Numbered from the stretch's first letter, positions 33,229 through 42,710 are shown. The stretch is DNA of 64,000 nucleotides from Cytobacillus oceanisediminis (GCF_022811925.1 NZ_CP065511.1:2287501-2351500), one strand, 5' to 3'. Numbers and translations: made by a program. The notes: a model not told the origin generated them from the letters alone.

Positions 33229-34716
33229 TTGAGTGAAAATACTGTCATGGTTGATAGGAAAAAGGTATATGAGGACATTGAATGTGCCCAACACATAGAT
33301 ATTCCAGACCGTGATGACCCTAGCTATGTAGATTATATTACACTTGATAAGAAACAGTTTAAAATTGGTTTATTGAAGTCTGTTTTCTTTACATCAATCG
33401 CTTTATTAGTTTTTTTTGTCCCATTAAGTATTAATGGAAAAACGGATATTTTATTCGGCTATATTTATAATTATTTTGTTAATCTATTGGGAAATGCAGG
33501 ATTATGGATTGTAACAATATTAATGGCTGTTAATACATTAGGTAGTTTTTACGGTAAATTTGTCGCTAAAAAGAATTCCTTTTTTTATCATTACTATGGT
33601 CATGACACAGTTTTCCATCCATTTTTATATCTGTTAGGAGCTATTTATACTGTTATCTACACTTTACACATAAATTTTGAGCAGTTTACAGGACCTGAAT
33701 GGATAGTAGGCAGCGGTACAGGAGGAACCGTAATTCCAAGTATCGTTTTAGGGGTTCTGTGGATCATTATTGTTGGAGCATTTTTCATGCCTTTTCTGCT
33801 CAATTATGGAGGGATAGATTTTGTAGGATCTATCCTTGAACCAATTATGCGGCCGATTTTCAAGGTGCCGGGTAAGAGTGCAATTGATGCAATTGCTTCA
33901 TTTGTGACTTCCTCATCCATGGCGGTAATCATCACAAGTAAATTATTTAAAATGAATGTCTACACTAAAAAAGAAGCGGCCATAATTGCAACCTCATTCA
34001 GTGCTGTGAGCGTAGGGTTTGCTTTACTTGTTATTAATACAGCTGGTTTGGGCGACCATTTCCTAAAAATCTACCTATCATCACTTTTAATTACTTTTAT
34101 CATTTCATTCTTTATGGTACGGATCCCACCTCTATCTAAAAAAATGTCTGTTTATTCAAGCGGTAAAATACAAACGGATATTGATAGAATGAGTGAAGCT
34201 AGATTCGAACGGGGAATTGTCAAGAGGGGTATTGAGCGTGCAGCAAAACGGGCCTACACTGCTCAAAGTATTTATAAAGAAATATTATCTAGTTTAAAAG
34301 ATGGGTTCCAGGTTATTCCTAAAGTCTTAACATTATTAGCTGCTGCGGGAATTACTGGTTTAATTATTGCTGAATATACGCCCATCTTTCATTGGATTGG
34401 ACAGATTTTTGTACCGCTATTAAATATATTGGCTGTACCCAATGCACAGGAAATTGCACCATCTATCCCTGTAGGATTTGCTGAGATGTTTCTTCCAGTC
34501 TTGCTTATTGCCGATCAAGTAGATGTAATAGAAATTGGGGCAAGATATTTCATAACAGTTCTCTCGATGGTACAGATCATTTTCTTATCTGAAACCGTAG
34601 TGGTCATGCTTGCTACTAAACTGCCAATTAGATTTTGGGAACTTGTTGTATGTTTCGTTCAGCGTACATTAATTGCAATTCCGATAGTTGCAATATTCAT
34701 GCATATATTGTTTTAA
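33229..34716 (+). CDS. YjiH family membrane transporter (nucleoside-recognition/Gate domain)
   Basis: A 495-residue membrane protein with about ten spans and two Gate (nucleoside-recognition) domains, as in the YjiH family. After a 45-residue hydrophilic head come LLKSVFFTSIALLVFFVPL, FFMPFLLNYGGIDFVGSILEP and IDAIASFVTSSSMAVIITS; the second half repeats this with PSIPVGFAEMFLPVLL. The transported substrate of the family is unknown. Being co-transcribed with a ureohydrolase, it may import the guanidino substrate or export a product. I start it at TTG 33229, eight bases after GGAGG; GTG 33220 overlaps that site. Confidence 0.82.
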   Translation: MSENTVMVDRKKVYEDIECAQHIDIPDRDDPSYVDYITLDKKQFKIGLLKSVFFTSIALLVFFVPLSINGKTDILFGYIYNYFVNLLGNAGLWIVTILMAVNTLGSFYGKFVAKKNSFFYHYYGHDTVFHPFLYLLGAIYTVIYTLHINFEQFTGPEWIVGSGTGGTVIPSIVLGVLWIIIVGAFFMPFLLNYGGIDFVGSILEPIMRPIFKVPGKSAIDAIASFVTSSSMAVIITSKLFKMNVYTKKEAAIIATSFSAVSVGFALLVINTAGLGDHFLKIYLSSLLITFIISFFMVRIPPLSKKMSVYSSGKIQTDIDRMSEARFERGIVKRGIERAAKRAYTAQSIYKEILSSLKDGFQVIPKVLTLLAAAGITGLIIAEYTPIFHWIGQIFVPLLNILAVPNAQEIAPSIPVGFAEMFLPVLLIADQVDVIEIGARYFITVLSMVQIIFLSETVVVMLATKLPIRFWELVVCFVQRTLIAIPIVAIFMHILF

Positions 34717-34732
34717 CAGGGAAATATTGAGA

Positions 34733-34781
34733 AGATGCCTGCCAAGGGTTACTTAAGTAAATTGATGGCAGGCATCTTTTT
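34733..34781 (+). terminator. Terminator of the ureohydrolase unit
   Basis: AGATGCCTGCCA pairs perfectly with TGGCAGGCATCT, followed by TTTT. Confidence 0.85.
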
Positions 34782-34787
34782 AAAGCA

Positions 34788-35114
34788 CTATAACTTATTT
34801 AACTCAACTAGAAATACATCTAATTCATCATCAGAAGTAAATTTATATGCATATCCATAGCAGATCGGTTCATTGCCCGTATGTTCCCGTTTTGGGAATT
34901 CCCGGAGAGCTGTGCTATGCCGCAGACCTGTTGATTTTTCCTCCAGATCCTTCTTTCCCTCAACAGTTTTTGGGTTTAAAACGATCGTAATTTCCTTGTT
35001 TGGAAGTAAATAAATGACTTCATCGTTTACAATATTTTTAAATTCAACAGCTTTTGAGGTTTCTATCATCGTCTTAAATTTGTTTAATCCAAACGTATTA
35101 TGTATGTTTCCCAT
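34788..35114 (-). CDS. Small cytoplasmic protein of unknown function
   Basis: A 108-residue soluble protein that I do not recognise. It reads MGNIHNTFGLNKFKTMIETS, a beta-rich middle (EVIYLLPNKEITIVLNPKTVEG), a basic patch around KSTGLRHSTALREFPKREH and a C-terminal half YGYAYKFTSDDELDVFLVEL. There are no membrane segments. ATG 35114 has AAAGGTG upstream. A frameshifted small gene in the same direction ends 41 bases before it, so the two may once have been an operon. Confidence 0.6.
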   Translation of the reverse strand: MGNIHNTFGLNKFKTMIETSKAVEFKNIVNDEVIYLLPNKEITIVLNPKTVEGKKDLEEKSTGLRHSTALREFPKREHTGNEPICYGYAYKFTSDDELDVFLVELNKL

Positions 35115-35154
35115 ATATCATTCACCTTTCGAAATAATTACATGCCTAATAATA

Positions 35155-35474
35155 TTATAAGGTACATATCTTATCAAAACTTTTTAATAGAAAAAGATTG
35201 TTTATGAAAAGGATTGCTTCATCCTGATATCCTTTCAAAGGTTTTACGCTTTTCCTTTTTATAGTTGTTTTATAATGCTTTTCACTTCGTTCCGTCTTTA
35301 ACATTGTATGCTCATTTATTTCACACCGGATGGAAAAAATAGATTTGCGAACTACTAAAATCTGATAGAAATGAACTAGATTTTCATAGGCTCCTGCATC
35401 AGAAATATCTTTTGGTAATTTTTTACTATAAAATCGACAGTTGTTTTAATATATAAATAATTCTTATTATTCAT
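35155..35474 (-). pseudogene. Frameshifted small gene divergent from bacillolysin
   Basis: ATG 35474 with AGGAGG eleven bases upstream opens MNNKNYLYIKTTVDFIVK. The frame then stops unless one base is added in an A-run near 35417. After that shift about 88 codons stay open (KLPKDISDAGAYENLVHFYQ, ending LLKSFDKICTL and stop). The rebuilt product is about 106 residues. I do not recognise it. The good ribosome binding site and long second frame argue for a real gene that recently broke, or a sequencing slip in the homopolymer. Confidence 0.5.
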
Positions 35475-35495
35475 CCGAATTAGAACCTCCTATTC

Positions 35496-35520
35496 TATAA
35501 TTTAGAGTATCTAAATTATA
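35496..35520. promoter_or_regulatory. 25-bp palindrome between divergent genes
   Basis: TATAATTTAGA, GTA, TCTAAATTATA: perfect 11-base arms. It lies directly between two AGGAGG-type ribosome binding sites facing apart, for bacillolysin (TTG 35534) and the broken minus-strand gene (ATG 35474). TATAAT occurs in each direction, so it may be a shared operator over two -10 elements. Confidence 0.6.
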
Positions 35521-35533
35521 GGAGGTCCAAAGA

Positions 35534-37201
35534 TTGAAAAAAAAGCTGCTTGCACCCGTATTGTTGTCATCCGCCTTATTGGCGGGTTCGATCCCGGTAA
35601 ATGTTTTTGCCCAGCCGGCAGATTCGGCAAAGGTCCATCATCTAGAAGCTTCCAATGAGTGGAATGAAAAAGCAAATGTTCCTTTATTTATGAAAGAGCG
35701 ATTTGCAGAGAAATTCTCTTCCAGCTCTCCTTCCAATGCATTAACTTATTTAAAGAAGCACCAGGATGTAACAGGTATCAAAAACCCTGATAAAAATTTG
35801 AAAGTGAAAGATGTACAAAAGGATGACCTCGGTATGACTCACGTCCGTTTTAATCAGACAATCAATGGTGTGGCCGTAGAAGGATCCGAAGTAATTGTTC
35901 ATTATAATAAGAATAATGAAGTAGTAACCGTTAATGGAAGAGTAAATCAGGCAATTGCCGATGATGCAGTGGACACGGTTGTTTCATTAAGCAGTGATGA
36001 TGCAATAAAAGAAGCGTTATCCGCTGTCAATGCACCACAAGAACTTACATATGAGCCAGCTTCGGAGCTTGTTGTCTATCCATTTAAAGGGGAAAATCAT
36101 ACAGCTTATAAAGTAAATGTAAACTTCATGGGGAATGAGCCTGGAAACTGGTTTGTGTTTGTAGATGCAAAGACAGGTAATGTTATTGATAAATATAACG
36201 GCTTAATGCACGCTGAAGAAAATAAAACACAAAAAGGTTTTGGTAAAGGGGTTCATGGGGACCATAGGGAGCTGCATATTACCCGAGCGAAGGAAGAGGG
36301 AGCAGGAACAAAGTTTGCGTTAGCGGATTACTCTCATGAAAATCTTGATGGGATCTTTACATTTGATTCTAAAAATGATTGGGATTCAAATAATGATGCT
36401 CTTTATGTCGGGAATTCCGCTGCATTTATAGGGGATTATGACCGAGCTGCAGTAGATGCACATTACAATTCCGAGAGGGTATATGAGTATTTCTTAAATG
36501 AGCATGGCCGCAATTCTCTCGATGGGGAAGGAATGGCTATCAATTCTTATGTTCACATGGGCACAGATTACAATAATGCTTTCTGGAACGGCCGTTATAT
36601 GGCTTATGGCGATGGGGATGGTGAGTTTTTCATTTCTTTATCAGCCGGCCTTGATGTTGCTGCCCACGAAATGACTCATGGAGTAATCTCTCATACTGCT
36701 AACCTTGCATACCGAAATCAATCTGGAGCCCTAAACGAATCATTTGCTGATGTTTTTGGTGTACTTGTTGACGATGGAGATTGGGAAATGGGCGAGGACA
36801 TTATGGCGCCTGCTGCTAAAGCTGACGGAGTAACGAGATTGCGCAGCTTAAGTGATCCTAACAGTGTTGTCGTAAGTAATCCGCAAAGAGCAGCATATGG
36901 CAGCGGAGTCTATCCAGCACATATGGATGAATATTACGACATGCCTTTAAATGTCGATAATGGCGGAGTCCATGTAAATTCTTCCATAACAAACCATGCT
37001 GCGTACCTAATCGGACTGGAACTTGGCAGGGGGAAGCTGGGAAAAATTTATTACCGTGCTTTAACTGTTTATTTAACCTCTAATTCTGATTTTAGCGATG
37101 CACGTCAGGCTATTGTTCAGTCTGCCATTGATCTTTATGGGGAAGGAAGCGGGGAAGAAGCTGCCGCTGCTGCTGGATTTGATGCCGTGGGGATTTACTA
37201 G
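35534..37201 (+). CDS. Bacillolysin / neutral protease (M4 thermolysin family)
   Basis: A 555-residue secreted zinc metalloprotease. A signal peptide (residues about 1-26, ending VFAQ) is followed by an FTP/PepSY propeptide to about 235, the catalytic M4 domain and the M4 C-terminal domain. The zinc motif HEMTH lies in VAAHEMTHGVISH near 378, the third ligand in GALNESFADVFG near 401, and the catalytic His in NGGVHVNSSITNHAAYL. Length is normal. The start is TTG 35534 after GGAGG. A second, truncated M4 gene lies at 46918-47307. It probably supplies peptides from external protein. Confidence 0.92.
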   Translation: MKKKLLAPVLLSSALLAGSIPVNVFAQPADSAKVHHLEASNEWNEKANVPLFMKERFAEKFSSSSPSNALTYLKKHQDVTGIKNPDKNLKVKDVQKDDLGMTHVRFNQTINGVAVEGSEVIVHYNKNNEVVTVNGRVNQAIADDAVDTVVSLSSDDAIKEALSAVNAPQELTYEPASELVVYPFKGENHTAYKVNVNFMGNEPGNWFVFVDAKTGNVIDKYNGLMHAEENKTQKGFGKGVHGDHRELHITRAKEEGAGTKFALADYSHENLDGIFTFDSKNDWDSNNDALYVGNSAAFIGDYDRAAVDAHYNSERVYEYFLNEHGRNSLDGEGMAINSYVHMGTDYNNAFWNGRYMAYGDGDGEFFISLSAGLDVAAHEMTHGVISHTANLAYRNQSGALNESFADVFGVLVDDGDWEMGEDIMAPAAKADGVTRLRSLSDPNSVVVSNPQRAAYGSGVYPAHMDEYYDMPLNVDNGGVHVNSSITNHAAYLIGLELGRGKLGKIYYRALTVYLTSNSDFSDARQAIVQSAIDLYGEGSGEEAAAAAGFDAVGIY

Positions 37202-37211
37202 GTTAATATAA

Positions 37212-37251
37212 GGTGAAAAGGCATTATTCATCCGGGTAATGCCTTTTCACC
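37212..37251. terminator. Bidirectional terminator between bacillolysin and hrtA
   Basis: GGTGAAAAGGCATTA pairs perfectly with TAATGCCTTTTCACC (15 bp) around ten bases, between two converging genes. Confidence 0.8.
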
Positions 37252-37259
37252 GATTTTAA

Positions 37260-37937
37260 TCAACCTGTAATCAGGCCATCGCTCATTTTTATTATACGAT
37301 CGGCAAAAGAAAGCATTTCTTCATCATGTGTAACGATTAGGGTGGTAATGTTTAGCGTTTTCGTTAAATCCCTGATTAGCAGCATAACATCTTTAGATCT
37401 TTTTGAATCCAAACTTGCAGTGGGTTCATCTGCGAAGAGCACTTTAGGTTTATGGATGATTGCACGGGCAATTGCAACCCGTTGCTTTTCCCCGCCCGAC
37501 AATGAAAACGGGTAAGCTTTTTTCCGATGGTCCATTCCAACTAGTTTTAGAACTTTGTCAATTTCTGCTTTTTGTTCATCCTTCTTTAATTTCAACTCAG
37601 AAACATCCAGCATTAACATTAGCTGTTCTTCTACTGTGAGAAACGGAACAAGATGAGCAAATTGAAACACGAAACCGAATTTACATGCCCGTATTTTTCG
37701 GACTTGCTCCGGACTCATGGTAATCATATTTTTCTCTTCAAATATTACTTCTCCACCTGATGCGGGTTGAAGACCAGCTGCGATTGTAAGAAGTGTACTT
37801 TTACCAGAACCTGATGCACCCACTAACGCAGTTATCTCACCTTCTCTCAGAGAAAGGTTAACTCCTTTTAGTATCTCTTCCTTCACTTCACCATTAGAAA
37901 ATGTTTTTCTCACTTCATCAATTGTAAATACAGACAT
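37260..37937 (-). CDS. hrtA: Heme efflux ABC ATPase HrtA
   Basis: A 225-residue ATPase of the MacB/LolD type. Walker A GASGSGKST is near residue 38, the Q-loop lies in FGFVFQFAHLVPFL, the signature LSGGEKQRVAIA is near 145 and Walker B VLFADEPTASLD near 165. It lies one base behind the permease HrtB and is co-transcribed with it. The assignment to HrtA rests on the HssR-type box before the permease and the adjacent HssRS-like pair; the ATPase alone would only be called MacB-like. HrtBA removes toxic heme from the membrane. Confidence 0.8.
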   Translation of the reverse strand: MSVFTIDEVRKTFSNGEVKEEILKGVNLSLREGEITALVGASGSGKSTLLTIAAGLQPASGGEVIFEEKNMITMSPEQVRKIRACKFGFVFQFAHLVPFLTVEEQLMLMLDVSELKLKKDEQKAEIDKVLKLVGMDHRKKAYPFSLSGGEKQRVAIARAIIHKPKVLFADEPTASLDSKRSKDVMLLIRDLTKTLNITTLIVTHDEEMLSFADRIIKMSDGLITG

Positions 37938-37938
37938 A

Positions 37939-38973
37939 TTAAACCTCTCCTTGCTGAATCGCCTGTAATGGTTCTACTTTTTTTATTTGTATACCTGATA
38001 GAGTAGCTCCAATAAAACCTATAATCAAGAAGACCAATGACAATAGCCCTGTTGTATTAGGGGTTAGACTAAAAGGCATTCCTTTAGGGGCAATCATATT
38101 AAAAACTTGACTAAATGTAATAGAGAGTAACAGTGCAATGATTGTAATAAAAAGCATTTGTGTCCACATCATTTTAAACAATGAACTTGTTTTTACACCA
38201 ATAGCTTTTAAAATACCGTATAAACCAATTTTTTGAACGTTCATCATGTAGAAAAAGATAGCAAACAGCATTCCGCTAATTACTACTAAAAACCACACAA
38301 TCATATTTAAAGACATTTGTTCTGCATTATAACTCGGAATGGTATTGAGAAAATCTTTCTTTGAGAATGATTGTAAATCAGGAAAATTTAGTGTCAGATC
38401 CTCTCCGGGTATGAAAATTAATTGCATTTCTTCTACTCGGTAAATTTCCTTGTAATCTTTCAAATTTATATAAGCAACAGGGGCATGGCTATATTTCTTT
38501 TGATCCACAAAGCCTTTTACAACAAACTTGCCGCTGTATTGATTATTAGTTAAAGTATCTCCAACCTTGATGCCTTCTTCTTCCAATGAGCGATCAAGCA
38601 CAATTTCCCCGCTTTTAACACTTTCAAAAAGCTTTGAGCCTGTGGATGCAACAAAGGCGACGCTTCGCTGCTTATCCGTTTCATCATTCAAAAAGCCCAT
38701 TTGTATGGAAAGCGCTGCAGCATCCATATGTTTGTTTAATATTTCATCCTGGATACTGCTGTCTATTCTTGACAAGTTATAGGTTTCCTCAGCTTCTTCA
38801 TTCATATAGAATACACCGTTTGGTAAGTCTTTAATTAATGCAGCATTATCTTGTGATAATCCATTTGCCAAACCTGAAATAATAAAAGTTAACAAACTGA
38901 CTAGAAAAATGATTGAACCTAATATTAAAAACCTAATTTTATTTCTTTTGATTTCTTTCCATGCAATGTTCAT
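37939..38973 (-). CDS. hrtB: Heme efflux permease HrtB (FtsX-like)
   Basis: A 344-residue FtsX-type permease: one N-terminal span (KIRFLILGSIIFLVSLLTFIISG), an external domain of about 190 residues and three C-terminal spans (MIVWFLVVISGMLFAIFFYM, MLFITIIALLLSITFSQVF and LLSLVFLIIGFIGATLSGI). Length and layout match HrtB. ATG 38973 follows GAGGAG; the longer reading starts without a ribosome binding site. A direct-repeat HssR box lies 45-64 bases upstream. Confidence 0.82.
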   Translation of the reverse strand: MNIAWKEIKRNKIRFLILGSIIFLVSLLTFIISGLANGLSQDNAALIKDLPNGVFYMNEEAEETYNLSRIDSSIQDEILNKHMDAAALSIQMGFLNDETDKQRSVAFVASTGSKLFESVKSGEIVLDRSLEEEGIKVGDTLTNNQYSGKFVVKGFVDQKKYSHAPVAYINLKDYKEIYRVEEMQLIFIPGEDLTLNFPDLQSFSKKDFLNTIPSYNAEQMSLNMIVWFLVVISGMLFAIFFYMMNVQKIGLYGILKAIGVKTSSLFKMMWTQMLFITIIALLLSITFSQVFNMIAPKGMPFSLTPNTTGLLSLVFLIIGFIGATLSGIQIKKVEPLQAIQQGEV

Positions 38974-39017
38974 TAAATCTCCTCCAATCTCCTTTGACAT
39001 CCTTAGTCTATAATTCT

Positions 39018-39037
39018 TATATGAACGGAAAATGAAC
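39018..39037 (-). promoter_or_regulatory. HssR-type direct repeat before hrtB
   Basis: On the minus strand GTTCATTTT, two bases, GTTCATATA. This closely matches the Staphylococcus aureus HssR box (two GTTCATATT repeats spaced by two bases). It supports activation of hrtBA by HssR when heme is high. Confidence 0.85.
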
Positions 39038-39125
39038 AACAAGTTACAAATTGCAGGGAGCGGGGCAGGAGACATTTTCGAATAGGGGTCCCATAGAGAT
39101 GAGCGGAAGGTGAAGAAGAGTATAC

Positions 39126-39175
39126 AAAAAAGTGTCAGACATGATCAGTGGGGGGCCATGGAAAATTCCTGACAC
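39126..39175 (-). terminator. Terminator of hssRS
   Basis: On the minus strand GTGTCAG pairs with CTGACAC across a long loop, followed by TTTTTTG. It separates hssS from hrtB. Confidence 0.65.
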
Positions 39176-39189
39176 AATGAATGACTTTA

Positions 39190-40569
39190 TTAACGAATAG
39201 GCAATTCAACAACAAATGCAGTGCCTTCTTTTTCTTTACTATTCACATGTATATGACCATCATGCAGTTTAACAATGGTGGCAGCGATTGAAAGCCCAAG
39301 CCCTGTCCCCTCAACTGAACGCGTGCGTGCGATATCTGCCCGGTAAAAGCGGTCAAATATTCTATCTATTTCTTTCTTGTTCAAGCCTATTCCTGTATCT
39401 GCAAAGGTGACAAAAACTGATCCTCTTCTTTCTTCAATCGATATTTCAATACTGCCAGCGGGATTATTATACTTAATGGCATTCGTTAATAAATTATCCC
39501 AAACCGTATTCAGTAAAGAGGGGTCACCCGTAATTTCTGTATCTGGGAAGGAGCAGTCAAGCATAATGCCTTTTTCATTTACAACCCATTGATAATTTCG
39601 AATCAATTCCTTAATTTGCTGGGCAACATTAAATGTTTTTTTGTTCATAATATCTTCATTGCGATCTAATGAGGCAAGAAGCAATAATTGTTTTGTCAAT
39701 GTCGAAAGCCTGCTAATTTCACCGTTTATGACAGAGATATATTTTGTTTTTTCTTTATAACCAAGAGATTCCTGTGACAATAGATTGGTGTACCCTTTTA
39801 TATTAGATAAAGGTGATTGAATGTCATGAGAAATGTTTGAAATGAATTCCTTTCTCATCTCATCCAACTGTTCCAATTTACGCGACATGTGTAAAAAACT
39901 ATTCGAAAGTTCTCCTAGTTCATCATTCCGACCAATATCAAGCTGAACCTGAAAGTTTCCTTTCGAAAGTGACTTTGTGGCCATTGTCAATCTAGATATC
40001 GGCTTCACTAAATATTTTGTACTGACAACGACCATCAAGATGCTTAAAACAATCATTAATATGAGCAGCCAGCCAAATAGAATATGCATCTCATTAAAAA
40101 GGAGCTTAATATCAGGCCGAATAAAAAGAGCATAGTTTATGCCGTTATGCGTTAAAGGGACACCTATCGTATTCTTTAATTCATTTGCAAAAAAGCCTGT
40201 CACAAAAGTTTCCTGCGGAAAATGGATAATACCATGATAAATATCACCATTTAATACCTGCTCTTTAGTGGAAGAATAGAGGGTATTATCCCTGAATTTT
40301 GCGCCAAAATAGCTTTCTCTTCCAGAATCGTCTGCCAAGTATATTTGATATCCAATTGCAGAAAGATTCTCTAAGTACTCCTTCAGGCTGATATCCGGAT
40401 GTTCTTCAGCAAACGCAGCTATTTCCAGTGCAATTTCTGTGTTTTTTTTATCATTTATAGGTTTTAATTTCTGCTGATAATAAGTATTGGAGATTAAAAA
40501 CGCCAAGATTCCGCTTAAAATCATGATTCCAGTAGTAATCACTACAAATTTTACATAAAGAGACTTCAT
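39190..40569 (-). CDS. hssS: Heme-sensing histidine kinase HssS
   Basis: A 459-residue sensor kinase with two membrane spans (residues about 8-28 and 164-186) and an external domain between them. The external part shows YFGAKFRDNTL, FVTGFFANELKNTIGVPL and LFIRPDI, which closely echo S. aureus HssS. A HAMP segment follows, then HisKA with the phospho-acceptor in ISHDIQSPLSNIKG, and HATPase with N, G1 (FADTGIGL) and G2 (EGTGLGLS) boxes. Its ATG overlaps the hssR stop by one base. It phosphorylates HssR on heme exposure. Confidence 0.88.
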   Translation of the reverse strand: MKSLYVKFVVITTGIMILSGILAFLISNTYYQQKLKPINDKKNTEIALEIAAFAEEHPDISLKEYLENLSAIGYQIYLADDSGRESYFGAKFRDNTLYSSTKEQVLNGDIYHGIIHFPQETFVTGFFANELKNTIGVPLTHNGINYALFIRPDIKLLFNEMHILFGWLLILMIVLSILMVVVSTKYLVKPISRLTMATKSLSKGNFQVQLDIGRNDELGELSNSFLHMSRKLEQLDEMRKEFISNISHDIQSPLSNIKGYTNLLSQESLGYKEKTKYISVINGEISRLSTLTKQLLLLASLDRNEDIMNKKTFNVAQQIKELIRNYQWVVNEKGIMLDCSFPDTEITGDPSLLNTVWDNLLTNAIKYNNPAGSIEISIEERRGSVFVTFADTGIGLNKKEIDRIFDRFYRADIARTRSVEGTGLGLSIAATIVKLHDGHIHVNSKEKEGTAFVVELPIR

Positions 40570-41246
40570 CAGCGTTTTGCCTCCAATAAATATCCAATCC
40601 CGCGCACAGTCTTAATGTTAAAATCATCTGTCAATTTCGAAAATCGTTCCCTTAATCTTTTTACATGAACATCTACAGTTCGTTCATCCCCCTCATAATC
40701 CAAACCCCAGATCTGTTCAATCAGCTGTTCCCGGGAAAACACCTGCATAGGATTTGAAATGAAAACATATAAAAGTTCGAACTCCTTCAAGGGTAAAAAT
40801 ATAGTTCGATCCCCAATTTGAACTTCATAGCTTTTTTTGTTTATCGTCGTATTTCCTGTACGAATGATTGATTCATCATGTTGTTTATTATACCGCCGCA
40901 GCAAAGCCTGGATTCTAAAAAGTAATTCTTTTGGTTCAAAAGGCTTGACTATATAATCATCTGTCCCGGATTGAAACCCTTTTTCCTTATCTTCAATTTG
41001 ATTTTTAGCAGTTAAAAGGACGACAGGAATATCATACTCATACCGGATGTTTCTCGTTAAGGCAAAACCATCCATATATGGCATCATCACATCCACAACT
41101 GCTAAATCAATCTTATTATTGCTTAAGATGCTTAAAGCTTTTATCCCATCCTGAGCTTCGTATACTTTATATCCTGCTTCAGATAAATGAACATCAACAA
41201 GCTTTAAAATATTGATATCATCATCGACAATTAGAATATTAATCAT
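40569..41246 (-). CDS. hssR: Response regulator HssR (OmpR family)
   Basis: A 225-residue OmpR-type regulator. The receiver has the acidic pair in ILIVDDD, the phospho-acceptor Asp in LAVVDVMMPYMDGF near residue 52 and Lys in DDYIVKPFEP near 102. The C-terminal winged helix ends RTVDVHVKRLRERF and IKTVRGIGYLL. ATG 41246 follows AAGGAG; the seven extra upstream codons lie before that site. It should bind the direct repeat at 39018-39037 and activate hrtBA. Confidence 0.88.
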   Translation of the reverse strand: MINILIVDDDINILKLVDVHLSEAGYKVYEAQDGIKALSILSNNKIDLAVVDVMMPYMDGFALTRNIRYEYDIPVVLLTAKNQIEDKEKGFQSGTDDYIVKPFEPKELLFRIQALLRRYNKQHDESIIRTGNTTINKKSYEVQIGDRTIFLPLKEFELLYVFISNPMQVFSREQLIEQIWGLDYEGDERTVDVHVKRLRERFSKLTDDFNIKTVRGIGYLLEAKR

Positions 41247-41313
41247 TTTAAAATACTCCTTATGCAATTAATAGCATTCACTGACAGAAAATACCATCAC
41301 TCTTACCGATGTG

Positions 41314-42622
41314 CTAATTTTTAGACCTATATACCACTTTCTCCCGATTATCCAAAGCATAACCGATAACTGCCGCCAAAAGTGCCGGGATAGTCCAGCC
41401 AAGACCATTTCCGTGCAAAGGAAGGAGAGTCAAATAAGGTTTTAAAACGTTAACCTGAATATTAAAGGTATCCAGCACCTGGAAAATCGCAAAAAATGCT
41501 GAAGCTGAAACGGAGAATATGTACATTTTTTTACTTTCTCCAAAAAAGTACTGGAATAGAGATAGGATCACTAGCACGATTGATACTGGGTAGATAAGAA
41601 CAAGTAATGGTGCTGCAACCTGGAGAATCATTTCCAGGCCAAAATTTGTGAATAGTAAACCAATTATTACGAAAATGAATACAAAGTTTTTATAAGAATA
41701 TCTCGGGAAAATCCCATTAAAAAAGCGGGAACAGGCACTAATAAGACCTGCACAAGTGGTTAAGCATGCAAGGATAACAATGACTCCGAATAACACATTC
41801 CCGCCATATCCAAATAATTGCTGAGAAGCTAATACTAATATTTTAGCTCCATTTTCAAGCGGCTGGTTATGCGGCAGTACTCGTCCAATCCAGCCAAGGG
41901 ATAGATAAACATGATTATGCCACCTGCAGCAATAAGGCCAGCATAAATGGTTCCATGAATTATATCCTTTTTCTTTGTTACTCCTTTATCTTTTAATCCA
42001 TTGATGATGACAATCCCAAAGGCAAGAGCAGCGACTGCATCCATTGTGAAATATCCTTCCAAAAATCCTTTAAGAAAAGGATTGGCTTGGAACTTTTCAG
42101 AGACTGGTGCATCTGTATAAGTAAATGTAAAAAAGGCGCGAATAAATAGAATGGCCAGACGCCAAGTAATGCAGGTGTAAGGAACTGGCCAATATGGTCA
42201 ATGATCCTTTTAGGATTGATGCTAAGTAAATAGGTTAAGCCAAAGAAAACAACTGAGAACAAGAATAAAGACAGCCGGACTTCGGCACTGTACACCTGCA
42301 TAAAGCCTAACTCATAAGCAACATTCGATGCACGCGGAATGCCATAAAAGGCGCCGATGGACATATAAATAACGATTGCAAAAGCAAGACCAAAGACGGG
42401 GTGAACACGTTGCCCAATAGATAAAAGACCATTATTGGATAGCAATATAGAAATAATTGTAAGAAAATGCAAGAAGACAGCAGTTAAAATGAAACCACCG
42501 ATCGCAGCAATAAAATGGATGCCTGATTCCTGGCCGAGCTGAGGCGGGAAAATTAAATTTCCTGCACCGAAAAATAAAGAAAAGAGCATAAATCCTGAAA
42601 ATATGATATTTTTTCTACTCAT
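41314..42622 (-). pseudogene. brnQ: Branched-chain amino acid transporter BrnQ, frameshifted
   Basis: The three frames together spell a full-length BrnQ (about 436 codons). The N-terminus reads MSRKNIIFSGFMLFSLFFGAGNLIFPP, the middle GYFTMDAVAALAFGIVIIN, and the C-terminal part runs from VLFGVIVILACLTTCAGLISA to KVVYRSKN. One base is missing near 42157, where GTCTGGCC should read on into LAILFIRAFFTF. A second shift lies near 41915 (FIYPLAG against an expected LSLGWIGRVLPHNQP). ATG 42622 has AGGAGG. The isoleucine T-box upstream is intact. Either the gene is dead or two sequence errors fall in it. Confidence 0.85.
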
Positions 42623-42710
42623 TTTAAAATCCCTCCTATAGATTAACGAAAACACCATACAAAACATCACTAAATTAAATTCGGTGTCCTTTTCTTCTGT
42701 TTTTTTGCAT

